Shown here: positions 1 to 8,137 of the stretch, piece after piece
Layout of the letters: each line of letters opens with the position of its first letter
Numbering within the stretch: position 1 is the first letter of the stretch
Assembly: GCF_030582395.1 (NCBI RefSeq)
Contig: NZ_CP104381.1
Coordinates: 2,356,001-2,420,000 of the forward strand
DNA: 64,000 nucleotides
From: Ralstonia pickettii
Lineage (GTDB): Bacteria > Pseudomonadota > Gammaproteobacteria > Burkholderiales > Burkholderiaceae
Direction of reading: 5' to 3'
Position numbers and translations under genes: made by a program
The notes under the pieces: generated by a model
Seen by the model: the letters and a program-made list of their open reading frames with translations, nothing else
The model's database searches: none
Told to the model about the DNA's origin: nothing

Positions 1-1443
1 CTGCGGTGCATCGTCTTCGGTCAGGAGAATGGCGATGCGCGCGGCCCCATAAGCCAGAGCGGCAAACCACAGGTCCAACCCCGTCGATGCTGCGTGGAAG
101 ACTTCCACCGGCAGCACATTCACCGGCACGCCCTGCGCTTTGCCGATGCGCGCGGCACGGCCCAGTTGCTCGATCAGCGTGCGGCCGCGCTCACCGTTAT
201 GCAGCAGCACCACGGCATCGCGCCCACCCGCCGATGCATACGTGCTCAGCAACGTCTTCAGCTTGCGCCCCTGGTACGGCGCGCTGGGATACGCATACGT
301 GATGGCGCCGGTCGGGCACGCCGTCGTACAGGCCCCGCAGCCCACGCACAGATTCGGCGTGACCTGCACGCTACCGCGGCCGTCCTTCCACTGCGACGCG
401 ATGGCCGACGCAGAACACACCTGCACACAGGCGTCGCAACCGACCTGGCCATTACGCCCGTGTGCGCAGATCGATTCCTTGTATTGGAAGAACTTCGGTT
501 TCTCGAACTCGCCCACCATTTGCAGCAGGGCCAGCGATGCCGTCAATTGGCGGCCGGCGTCTGCACCGGCGTGGAAATAGCCCTGCGGCGGCTGGTGCTG
601 CGCAAACGCCGGTGCATCGTTCAAATCGAAGATCAGGTCGAAGTGGCCCGACAGCGCCTGCGGTGCATTCACCCGGCTGAAATCGATGGCCATTGCTTCG
701 CCGCACGCCTTGACGCATGCGCGATGGTCGCGGCATGCATCCAAGTCGATCTGATAGAGCGCGTCGATGGCGCCTTCGGGGCAAACATCGATGCAGGCGT
801 TGCAGCGCGTGCAGCGGTCCAGGTCGATCGGATTGCGGTTGCGCCACTGCACCTCGAACGCGCCGAGCCAGCCCTTCATTTCCACCAACTCGCCCGCATG
901 GACGGGCCAGCGGCGTTCCATCGGCGGTACGAGCGGACCGCTGACGCGGTCGCGTCCGGTGACGAGCACCGTCACGCTCAGTTGGTCGGCCAGTCGCTCT
1001 GCCCACGGCATCACACGCTCGGCAGCGCCAACAATCAGCACGTTCCCGTCGGAACGGTAGTCGACCACCGGCACCGGGTCCGGCGCAGGCAACCCTGCCA
1101 CGGCCAACAGGGCCGCTGTCTTGGCCTGCAAGCCGCGCGCATCGCGCTTGGCCCCCGCCGACCACCCTCCCGTTTCGCGCACGTTGACAAAGCGGATCGG
1201 CGCGGTCACGCCCTCATGCTGGGCGGCCATTTCTGCAAACAGTGCCTTTTCCTGCGTGCACGCGACAATGACATCCTCCGCGCCATCCAGCGCCTGAGTG
1301 AATGCGCCGATCTCGCGGCGGCAAAGCAGGTGGTGCGTCTTGCCGGGCGCATCGATGGCGGCTTCAGACGCGCGCAGGGCGTCGCCCACCGCATCGGCAT
1401 CGAGCGGCATGGTGTGATTGCAACTGCAGAGCAGCGTCGGCAT
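1..1443 (-). CDS. 4Fe-4S ferredoxin-type protein, C-terminus cut by the window edge
   Basis: Reading leftward from ATG at 1443 the frame stays open to base 1, giving 481 codons and no stop. The protein begins MPTLLCSCNHTM and carries two canonical 4Fe-4S motifs, CTRCNACIDVCP (near residue 205) and CVGCGACTTACP (near residue 370). Two less regular Cys clusters lie between them (CRDHRACVKAC and CAHGRNGQVGCDACVQVC), so it could hold up to four clusters and act in electron transfer. It is the last visible gene of an apbC-DUF3305-DUF3306 run on the same strand. The start codon has no strong Shine-Dalgarno sequence, so the exact N-terminus is less certain than the family call. The redox partner is not visible in this window. 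Confidence 0.85.
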   Translation of the reverse strand, partial: MPTLLCSCNHTMPLDADAVGDALRASEAAIDAPGKTHHLLCRREIGAFTQALDGAEDVIVACTQEKALFAEMAAQHEGVTAPIRFVNVRETGGWSAGAKRDARGLQAKTAALLAVAGLPAPDPVPVVDYRSDGNVLIVGAAERVMPWAERLADQLSVTVLVTGRDRVSGPLVPPMERRWPVHAGELVEMKGWLGAFEVQWRNRNPIDLDRCTRCNACIDVCPEGAIDALYQIDLDACRDHRACVKACGEAMAIDFSRVNAPQALSGHFDLIFDLNDAPAFAQHQPPQGYFHAGADAGRQLTASLALLQMVGEFEKPKFFQYKESICAHGRNGQVGCDACVQVCSASAIASQWKDGRGSVQVTPNLCVGCGACTTACPTGAITYAYPSAPYQGRKLKTLLSTYASAGGRDAVVLLHNGERGRTLIEQLGRAARIGKAQGVPVNVLPVEVFHAASTGLDLWFAALAYGAARIAILLTEDDAPQ

Positions 1444-1525
1444 GGATCTGAGCGTGAGCGCCTGCGTGCGTGGCGCAGGCTATGGGGACATGGCCGCACG
1501 GTCGTTGCCGCGCGGTACTCTTTCT

Positions 1526-2086
1526 TTATTCTACGGACGGTGGCTTAGCGCTGCCATGCGGGGTTGCCTGGGCGGTGTCTTCAACGGCGGGCGACTCGCC
1601 ATCGGCAGGTTCAGGCGGCGTCTCGCCGGTCACAGCGGGCGAAGCGTCCGGTACCGGCGCGGTTCCGGTCGGCGCAGCCAACTCCTCATCCAGTGGCTCG
1701 AACAGCCGCAATTCCGCCGTATGACGCAGCTCTCGCAACATCTCGGGCGGGATCGGATCGGGCTGCGAATAGTCGTCGATGTACGTATCGAGACCGTCCA
1801 TCACATTGAAGTGCGGATCGGCGAAAAGCTTCTTGAGCGCGGCGCGCTTGACGGTCTCGTCCACCCCGCGCGCGACGAACGGCGCGAAGTCATCGGACGG
1901 CGTCAGCTTGGCGGCATCTTCCAGCGTGAGCGGAGGCGGCGCCTCGGGCGTGGGCTCGATCGTCGACACATTGGGCACGACGGCGGGCGCCGGATCAGCG
2001 GGCGGGGCCGCTTCTGGTTCGGGCGCGCCCCGCCGGTCGGCGGCCTTGCGGCGCGACCAGCGCGAGAGGAAAGTTTCGTCGCTCAC
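1526..2086 (-). CDS. DUF3306 family protein
   Basis: The protein starts at a GTG and reads VSDETFLSRWSRRK, the N-terminal pattern I associate with DUF3306. A Pro/Ala/Glu-rich linker follows, then a conserved-looking core (LTPSDDFAPFVARGVDETVKR, FNVMDGLDTYIDDY) and an acidic Pro-rich tail. It is 186 residues with no signal peptide or membrane segment, so probably cytoplasmic. The frame remains open upstream, but a longer start would overlap the DUF3305 gene; the GTG lies 11 bp after the DUF3305 stop. Function is unknown. Family members are often found near formate dehydrogenase genes (recalled knowledge); here the neighbours are Fe-S proteins. Confidence 0.75.
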   Translation of the reverse strand: MSDETFLSRWSRRKAADRRGAPEPEAAPPADPAPAVVPNVSTIEPTPEAPPPLTLEDAAKLTPSDDFAPFVARGVDETVKRAALKKLFADPHFNVMDGLDTYIDDYSQPDPIPPEMLRELRHTAELRLFEPLDEELAAPTGTAPVPDASPAVTGETPPEPADGESPAVEDTAQATPHGSAKPPSVE

Positions 2087-2097
2087 GGCAGCTTCAC

Positions 2098-2625
2098 TCA
2101 AAACTTCGCACGGTCTTCCGGCGGCAGGAACGATTCCGGCCGGCGCCGCTTCTTCGGCTCCGGCCGGTAGTTTTCTGCCACGTACGCCTGCAGCCACTCC
2201 AGCGCCGCGGCGTCCAACGGCACGTTTTCAACCGTCTCGCCACCGTCCAGCCAGCGGCCAGCCTCGTTGTAACTGAGCGAAACCGTATGCGGAATCGCGC
2301 GGCCTTCGTCCGCTGTGCCAGCCTCACCCAGACGCCACAGTACAAACCAGCAGGGCGCGGCTGAGGTCACGTTCAAGTAATAACCCTCGGCCTCGTCGCG
2401 AAACAACGTGACGGAAAAGCCGGGCGTGAGCCAGCGCTCTTCGCCGGACCCATCTTCGGCACGGTCCAGGCAGCGCGGCGCCGTGCCGTATTCGCCAAGG
2501 TCGGGAACGACCGCCTCCAGCCGCCATTGGAACGGCTGCCAACGGTTGGCCGTGGGGCGGCGGCACAACACCACCGCCACCCGCACAGAGGGGCGATCAG
2601 CAGGCAGCGGCGACGTGGTTTCCAT
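2098..2625 (-). CDS. DUF3305 family protein
   Basis: A 175-residue soluble protein whose core contains RWQPFQWRLEAVVPDLG and GFSVTLFRDEAEGYYLNVTSAAPCWFVLWRLGE, then SLSYNEAGRWLDGGETVENVPL and a basic C-terminus (KKRRRPESFLPPEDRAKF). This matches my recollection of DUF3305, a family usually paired with DUF3306. The ATG lies 4 bp beyond the apbC stop, which argues for one transcript apbC-DUF3305-DUF3306-ferredoxin. No catalytic motif is recognisable. A role in assembling an Fe-S or molybdenum redox enzyme is inference from context only. Confidence 0.75.
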   Translation of the reverse strand: METTSPLPADRPSVRVAVVLCRRPTANRWQPFQWRLEAVVPDLGEYGTAPRCLDRAEDGSGEERWLTPGFSVTLFRDEAEGYYLNVTSAAPCWFVLWRLGEAGTADEGRAIPHTVSLSYNEAGRWLDGGETVENVPLDAAALEWLQAYVAENYRPEPKKRRRPESFLPPEDRAKF

Positions 2626-2629
2626 GGCG

Positions 2630-3721
2630 TCAGGTGTTCTGCACGACGATGGACGGGAACTTGCTCGTCATGTCCTTCGCCTTTTCGGCCACGGCAATGG
2701 CGACGTGGCGTGCGATCTGCTTGTAGACGCCGGCAATGGCGCCGTCGGGGTCGGCCACCACAGTCGGGCGGCCCGAATCGGCCTGCTCACGGATGGACAA
2801 GTTCAGCGGCAGGCTACCGAGGAACGGCACGCCGTATTGTTCGCACATCTTCTCGCCACCGCCGGCGCCGAAGATGTGTTCGGTGTGGCCGCAGTTCGGA
2901 CAGCAGTAGACCGCCATGTTCTCGACCACGCCGATGATGGGAATTCCCACCTTTTCGAACATCTTCAGGCCCTTCTTGGCGTCGAGCAGCGCGATGTCCT
3001 GCGGCGTGGTGACGATCACCGCGCCCGTCACGGGCACCTTCTGCGATAGCGTGAGCTGGATGTCGCCCGTGCCCGGCGGCATGTCGACGATGAGGTAATC
3101 CAGATCGCGCCAGTTCGTCTGCTTGAGCAGTTGCTCGAGCGCCGAGGTCACCATCGGACCGCGCCAGACCATCGGGTTGTCCTGCTCGATCAGGAAACCG
3201 ATTGAGTTGGCCTGCAGGCCATGGCCCTCCATCGGTTCCATCGTCTTGCCGTCGGCCGACTCCGGCTGGCCCTGGATGCCCAGCATCATCGGCTGGCTCG
3301 GGCCGTAGATATCGGCGTCAAGAATGCCGACATTCGCCCCTTCCGCCGACAGCGCCAGCGCCAGATTCACGGCGGTGGTCGACTTGCCCACGCCGCCCTT
3401 GCCCGACGCCACGGCGATGATGTTCTTCACGTTCGGCATCAGATGCACGCCGCGCTGCACGGCGTGCGCGACGATCTTCATCGACACCTGCACGCTCACA
3501 TTTTCGACACCCTGCACCTGGCGCAGTGCCCCGATCACCAGCTTGCGGATCGGTTCGAACTGGCTCTTGGCGGGGTAGCCGAGTTCCACGTCGAGCGCCA
3601 CCTCGCCGCCATCGACCCGGATGTTGCGCGCCGATTTGGACGACACAAGGTCGCGCCCGGTATTGGGATCCACCACGCCGCGCAGGGCTTCGGTGATCTG
3701 TTCGATGGTTACGCTCAACAT
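2630..3721 (-). CDS. apbC: Iron-sulfur cluster carrier protein ApbC (Mrp/NBP35 family)
   Basis: ApbC/Mrp proteins are P-loop ATPases that carry and deliver Fe-S clusters in the cytoplasm. The 363-residue product has an N-terminal MIP18/DUF59-like domain (residues 1-85), the deviant Walker A SGKGGVGKST (106-115) and a CPNC pair (Cys274, Cys277) that would bridge the cluster in a dimer. The ATG at 3721 is preceded by CTGGAGCAA, a good ribosome-binding site, and was preferred to an open extension upstream. It heads a leftward run ending in a multi-cluster ferredoxin, a sensible partner for an Fe-S carrier. Confidence 0.95.
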   Translation of the reverse strand: MLSVTIEQITEALRGVVDPNTGRDLVSSKSARNIRVDGGEVALDVELGYPAKSQFEPIRKLVIGALRQVQGVENVSVQVSMKIVAHAVQRGVHLMPNVKNIIAVASGKGGVGKSTTAVNLALALSAEGANVGILDADIYGPSQPMMLGIQGQPESADGKTMEPMEGHGLQANSIGFLIEQDNPMVWRGPMVTSALEQLLKQTNWRDLDYLIVDMPPGTGDIQLTLSQKVPVTGAVIVTTPQDIALLDAKKGLKMFEKVGIPIIGVVENMAVYCCPNCGHTEHIFGAGGGEKMCEQYGVPFLGSLPLNLSIREQADSGRPTVVADPDGAIAGVYKQIARHVAIAVAEKAKDMTSKFPSIVVQNT

Positions 3722-3922
3722 TTGCTCCAGAAATCTAATGCGAATGGGGGACGGGCCAACGGTGACGCGGCATGAACTTTGCGGCGCCCTGGCCACTCTA
3801 TGTACTGTTTTGCTATTGTATTTTGCCGGCGCATCGTTCGTTCGATTCCCCCCAATATCCCTCTGATGCGCCGGATATCGGCAAACCCACAAGAACCGAT
3901 CCCGTTATCCGTAGGAGAAACC

Positions 3923-4552
3923 ATGAAAGCCAAGCTTATTTCCGTCTCGCTGATCGCCCTGCTGGCCGCCGGCTGCGCGACCGAGCAGCAGAACCAGACC
4001 GCCATGGGCACCGGTGTTGGCGCCGCCGTGGGCGCTGGCATTGGGGCGCTGGTCGGCAATGGCAAGGGCGCCGCGATTGGTGGTGCTCTGGGCGCGGCAA
4101 CCGGTGCAGCCGTCGGTTACAACTGGGGCGCCATCAAGTCCAAGCTGGCTGGCGATACAGCCGGCACCGGCACGCAAATTTCGGAGCAGCCAGACGGCTC
4201 GCTCAAGCTGAACATTCCGAGCCAGGTCTCGTTCGACACCGACAGCGCTGTGATCAAGCCGTCGTTCCGTGGCCCGCTGGATAGCGTGGCACAAACGCTC
4301 ACGCAACATCCGGAACTGGCCGCCAATGTGGTCGGCCACACCGACAGCACCGGCAACCCGAACTACAACATGACGCTGTCGCAAAAGCGCGCGCAAAGCG
4401 TGGCGAGCTACCTGACGGACCGCGGCGTGGCCCGCAATCGCCTGTCCAGCGAAGGCCGGGGCCAGAATCAGCCCGTTGCCGACAACGCCACCGAGGCTGG
4501 CCGCGCCCAAAATCGCCGCGTCGAAATTTATTTGAAACCAATTCAGGGGTAA
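3923..4552 (+). CDS. OmpA-family outer membrane lipoprotein with glycine-zipper segment
   Basis: The 209-residue product has a lipoprotein signal, MKAKLISVSLIALLAAGC, with the lipobox Cys at 18. Residues 35-75 form a Gly/Ala-rich glycine-zipper segment. The C-terminal half is an OmpA-like peptidoglycan-binding domain (VSFDTDSAVIKP, VVGHTDSTGNPNYNMTLSQKRAQSV, NRRVEIYLKP). It probably sits in the outer membrane and ties it to the cell wall, like YiaD/Pal-type proteins. TAGGAG lies 6 bases before the ATG. The gene is divergent from apbC across a 200-bp gap, and an intrinsic terminator follows it. Confidence 0.9.
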   Translation: MKAKLISVSLIALLAAGCATEQQNQTAMGTGVGAAVGAGIGALVGNGKGAAIGGALGAATGAAVGYNWGAIKSKLAGDTAGTGTQISEQPDGSLKLNIPSQVSFDTDSAVIKPSFRGPLDSVAQTLTQHPELAANVVGHTDSTGNPNYNMTLSQKRAQSVASYLTDRGVARNRLSSEGRGQNQPVADNATEAGRAQNRRVEIYLKPIQG

Positions 4553-4660
4553 CCCGGTCATAGAAAACAGGTGCCGCTTGCCACACGTTGCTGGCTCGCG
4601 ATGCGTGGCTGACCTCCCGGGCGGCACCTGATTTCTCCTCCTTTTCCGTTGTGGAAAGCT

Positions 4661-4688
4661 GCGCCGGCACTGACCGGCGCTTTTTTTT
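4661..4688 (+). terminator. Rho-independent terminator after the OmpA-like lipoprotein gene
   Basis: GCGCCGG (4661-4667) pairs perfectly with CCGGCGC (4674-4680) across a 6-base loop and runs into eight T residues. The rest of the 305-bp gap before metG (4553-4857) shows no other gene. TAAAAT at 4792-4797 is a possible -10 box for metG, without a convincing -35. Confidence 0.9.
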
Positions 4689-4857
4689 GGGCCCACACCG
4701 TCCGCGGCATTCTGACGCATACGCCGGGCGCATGATCGAACCCGCCGTTCCGCAGATTCCTCCGCGACCGGCCTGAGACCGCCGGCCGCGCTAAAATATG
4801 CGTTTCTCCGCGCGCCGCGCCCTGTCCGCGGCCCGCCCGCACCTTTCTGGCCTGCCC

Positions 4858-6927
4858 ATGTCCGAACGTCGCATCCTCGTCACTTCCGCCCTGCCCTATG
4901 CCAACGGCCCGATTCACATCGGCCACCTGGTCGAGTACATCCAGACCGATATCTGGGTGCGCTTCCAACGCATGCGCGGCCACGAGACCTACTACGTGGG
5001 CGCCGACGACACACACGGCACGCCCGTCATGCTGCGCGCCGAAAAAGAAGGCCTGACCCCGCGTCAACTGATCGAACGCGTCTGGACGGAACACAAACGC
5101 GACTTCGACAACTTCCTTGTTTCGTTCGACAACTACTACAGCACCGACTCCGACGAAAACAAGGAGCTGTGCCAGAACGTCTACCTCAAGCTGAAAGAAG
5201 CCGGCCTGATCGACGTGCGCGAAGTCGAGCAGTTCTACGACCCGGTCAAGGAGATGTTCCTGCCGGACCGTTTCATCAAGGGCGAATGCCCGAAGTGCGG
5301 CGCAAAAGATCAGTACGGTGATTCGTGTGAGGTCTGCGGCGCGACATACCAGCCGACTGATCTGAAAAATCCGTATTCGGTGGTGTCAGGCGCGACGCCG
5401 GTGCGCAAGTCGTCGGAGCATTACTTCTTCAAGCTGTCCGACCCGCGCTGCGAGAATTTCCTGCGCGACTGGGTGGCCGACCTGGCGCAGCCCGAAGCCA
5501 CCAACAAGATGCGCGAGTGGCTCGGCGAGGAAGGCGAAGCCAAGCTGTCGGACTGGGACATCTCGCGCGATGCGCCCTACTTCGGCTTCGAAATTCCGGG
5601 CGCGCCGGGCAAGTACTTCTATGTGTGGCTGGATGCGCCGGTCGGCTACTACGCCAGTTTCAAGAACCTGTGCGCCAAGCGAGGTCTCGATTTCGACGCG
5701 TGGATCAACGAACACTCGACCACCGAGCAGTACCACTTCATCGGCAAGGACATCCTGTATTTCCACACGCTGTTCTGGCCGGCGATGCTCAAGTTCTCCG
5801 GCCACCGCACACCGACCAACGTGTTCGCCCACGGCTTCCTGACCGTGGACGGCGCGAAGATGAGCAAGTCGCGCGGCACGTTCATCACCGCGCAAAGCTA
5901 CATCGACACCGGCCTGAACCCGGAATGGCTGCGCTACTACTTCGCCGCCAAGCTGAACGCGACGATGGAAGACCTGGACCTGAACCTGGACGATTTCATC
6001 GCCCGTGTGAACAGCGACCTGGTGGGCAAGTTCGTCAACATCGCCAGCCGTTCGGCGGGGTTCCTTGTCAAGCGCTTCGAAGGCCGCGTGAGCGACGCCG
6101 CGCTGGGTCATCCGCTGATGGTGCAACTGCGCGAAGCCGCCCCGCAGATCGCCGATCTGTACGAAAAGCGCGAGTACAGCAAGGCGCTGCGCGCCGTGAT
6201 GGAGCTGGCCGACGCCGTCAATGCGTTCGTCGACACCGAAAAGCCGTGGGATCTGGCCAAGGACGAGGCCAACCGCGAAAAGCTGCACGCCGCGTGCTCG
6301 GTCGCGCTGGAAGCGTTCCGCCTGCTGGCCGTGTACCTCAAGCCGATTCTGCCGACCACGGTGGAGCGCATCGAGGCGTTCCTCAACGTTGAGCCGCTGA
6401 CGTGGCGCTCGATCGACTCGCAACTGTCGTCCGCCAAGCCGATCCAACCGTACTCGCACCTGATGACGCGCGTGGACAAGAAGCAGGTGGATGCGCTGGT
6501 CGAAGCAAACCGCCAGTCGCTGCAGGCCACCGCCGATGCACCCGCTGCTGCCGCCAACGGTGCGGCCGCCATCGAACCGATGGCCGAAACCATCACCATC
6601 GACGACTTCGCCAAGATCGACCTGCGTGTCGCCAAGATCGTCGCCTGCCAGCGCGTGGAAGGATCGAACAAGCTGCTGCAGCTGACGCTGGATGTGGGTG
6701 AAGGACAGACGCGGAATGTGTTTTCGGGCATCCAGTCGGCATATTCGCCGGAGGATCTCGTCGGCAAGCTGACCGTGATGGTTGCCAACCTGGCACCGCG
6801 CAAGATGAAGTTTGGGATGTCGGAAGGGATGGTGTTGGCGGCTTCGGCTGCTGATGAGAAGGCTCAGCCGGGGCTTTATATTCTTGAGCCGCATTCGGGG
6901 GCGGTGCCGGGGATGCGGGTGCGGTAA
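4858..6927 (+). CDS. metG: Methionyl-tRNA synthetase
   Basis: Charges tRNA-Met with methionine. The 689-residue protein has the class I HIGH motif (residues 20-23), a zinc knuckle with two CxxC pairs starting near residue 144 (CPKCG and CEVCG), the KMSKS loop (334-338) and a C-terminal EMAP/Arc1p-like tRNA-binding domain from about residue 577 ([16 protein letters not shown]). The start at [14 protein letters not shown] matches the usual N-terminus of the family; the open frame extends 20 codons further upstream but with Arg/Ala-rich sequence unlike it. A tRNA-binding tail is typical of the dimeric long form. Confidence 0.97.
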   Translation: MSERRILVTSALPYANGPIHIGHLVEYIQTDIWVRFQRMRGHETYYVGADDTHGTPVMLRAEKEGLTPRQLIERVWTEHKRDFDNFLVSFDNYYSTDSDENKELCQNVYLKLKEAGLIDVREVEQFYDPVKEMFLPDRFIKGECPKCGAKDQYGDSCEVCGATYQPTDLKNPYSVVSGATPVRKSSEHYFFKLSDPRCENFLRDWVADLAQPEATNKMREWLGEEGEAKLSDWDISRDAPYFGFEIPGAPGKYFYVWLDAPVGYYASFKNLCAKRGLDFDAWINEHSTTEQYHFIGKDILYFHTLFWPAMLKFSGHRTPTNVFAHGFLTVDGAKMSKSRGTFITAQSYIDTGLNPEWLRYYFAAKLNATMEDLDLNLDDFIARVNSDLVGKFVNIASRSAGFLVKRFEGRVSDAALGHPLMVQLREAAPQIADLYEKREYSKALRAVMELADAVNAFVDTEKPWDLAKDEANREKLHAACSVALEAFRLLAVYLKPILPTTVERIEAFLNVEPLTWRSIDSQLSSAKPIQPYSHLMTRVDKKQVDALVEANRQSLQATADAPAAAANGAAAIEPMAETITIDDFAKIDLRVAKIVACQRVEGSNKLLQLTLDVGEGQTRNVFSGIQSAYSPEDLVGKLTVMVANLAPRKMKFGMSEGMVLAASAADEKAQPGLYILEPHSGAVPGMRVR

Positions 6928-6951
6928 TGGGTGTGTTTGGGATGGGCCTTG

Positions 6952-7466
6952 GTGGTGCATCCCTTGTTTCATCCCCTGCCGGGGCTGACTCCCTTTCTTT
7001 GGTCTTGCCCAAAGAAAGTAAGCAAAGAAATGCGCGCCCGAGATGGCGAAAGACTCCTTGAATTTATGTCGCAGGGAGGGGAAGGGAAAAACTCGCTTCG
7101 CTCAGACAGTTTCCCTTCCTTTTTCCTCCCTGCAACAGAAATTCAAGGCGCCATCTAGGGCAGGAAAGTCAAAGGACAAAAGCCGCACCCTGGGGGCACC
7201 AGCCCAAACGACAAGGCCAACCTCGCGACGGGTTGGCCTTTTCTTTTGACGTTAGGCCCTTGATGGCGCCTTGAATTTTCGTAAGCGGGCGGAAACAAGA
7301 CGGGAAACTGTCTGAACGCAGCGAGTTTTTCCCGTCTCCGCCCGGTTACGGAAATTCAAGGGATGGGTCGCCATCTCGGGCACGCCTTCCTTTTGCTTAC
7401 TTGTCTTTGGCAAGACAAAGAAAAGTGAGTCGTGCCCGGCAGGGTACGAAACAGGGGATGCACCAC
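6952..7466. repeat. 515-bp imperfect inverted repeat with nested hairpins
   Basis: This gap between metG and a BamE-like gene (6928-7499) holds no credible gene. The left arm (about 6952-7170) and the reverse complement of the right arm (about 7245-7466) share, in the same order, GTGGTGCATCCC, CCTGCCGGG, TAAGCAAA, GCCCGAGATGGCGA, CTTGAATTT, GGGAAAAACTCGCT, TCAGACAGTTTCCC and AATTCAAGGCGCCATC. Between these blocks the arms differ, yet each differing stretch pairs within its own arm. The centre (7171-7244) holds a terminator-like hairpin. It resembles an intergenic palindromic repeat family; I cannot name it. Confidence 0.85.
7215..7247 (+). terminator. Intrinsic terminator at the centre of the inverted repeat
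   Basis: GGCCAACC (7215-7222) pairs with GGTTGGCC (7231-7238) around TCGCGACG and is followed by TTTTCTTTT. It is oriented to stop transcription leaving metG, about 290 bp past its stop codon. Confidence 0.8.
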
Positions 7467-7499
7467 AAAAAAGACCAGAGCCAACAACCCAAAAACCCC

Positions 7500-8081
7500 C
7501 TACCCCCCATTCAACCGGTCATCACTCCGCGAAGTCGTCGTAACACGCCCATCCGCCCCAAAGTGCACATTGAAGAAAGCCCGCTCGGTAGCGCTTTCCA
7601 TCCACCGATACCCCCAAACCTCTTCCTGCTTCAGCTTGAACACCTCGACCTTCCCCGGCTTGCCCAGCATCCGGCGGATGTCGTCCTTGGTCTGCCCCGC
7701 CCGCACGCGCCCAAAATTGTCGGCGGTCAACACCTGCTCGATCTTCTGCACGTGCCCGTCGGGCCCGATCGTCACCATCCACGTTGAAGTCCCTTCGGGT
7801 CCGCGCGGATACTCAAGCTGCCGCGTGCCGCCCTCGCTCTCCCAGATCATCTCGGGCTGGCCGGCGGTGGCCCTGACATCATCTTCGGTGGATTGCCCCG
7901 CCACGATGCCCTTGAACAGCAGGTTGTCCGGCTTGGCCGACTGCCATGCACGCTTGGCAGCGTCGCCCACACGATCCACGGCCTGGTCGACCTTTTGCTG
8001 ATCGCAGCCGAACAGCCCCAGCAATGAAGCCAGAACGCCCATGGTGACTCCCACTTGTGCGAGTTGACGAAGATGCGGCAT
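7500..8081 (-). CDS. BamE/SmpA-OmlA-like outer membrane lipoprotein
   Basis: A 193-residue predicted lipoprotein: signal segment MPHLRQLAQVGVTMGVLASLLGLFGC, then two repeats of the BamE-type pattern (GQSTEDDVRATAGQPEMIWE and GQTKDDIRRMLGKPGKVEVF), each followed by a beta-rich stretch (TWMVTIGPDGHVQKIEQVL; AFFNVHFGADGRVT). BamE proteins support the outer-membrane assembly complex; this one has two such motifs and may be a paralogue rather than BamE itself. GAGGAG sits 4 bases before the ATG at 8081, which decides the start over an ATG seven codons upstream. It follows tamB on the same strand with 56 bp between. Confidence 0.75.
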   Translation of the reverse strand: MPHLRQLAQVGVTMGVLASLLGLFGCDQQKVDQAVDRVGDAAKRAWQSAKPDNLLFKGIVAGQSTEDDVRATAGQPEMIWESEGGTRQLEYPRGPEGTSTWMVTIGPDGHVQKIEQVLTADNFGRVRAGQTKDDIRRMLGKPGKVEVFKLKQEEVWGYRWMESATERAFFNVHFGADGRVTTTSRSDDRLNGG

Positions 8082-8137
8082 GGAACTCCTCGTGCGAAAC
8101 ATGGACCCGCCGCCATTCTGGCAGCCGGGCCAACCGT

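Noticed and set aside
94..1548. 484-codon open frame on the + strand
   Set aside because: It is antisense to the ferredoxin gene, whose cysteine motifs are unambiguous; the + strand product is Arg/His-rich with no family features, as expected for the mirror of GC-rich coding DNA.
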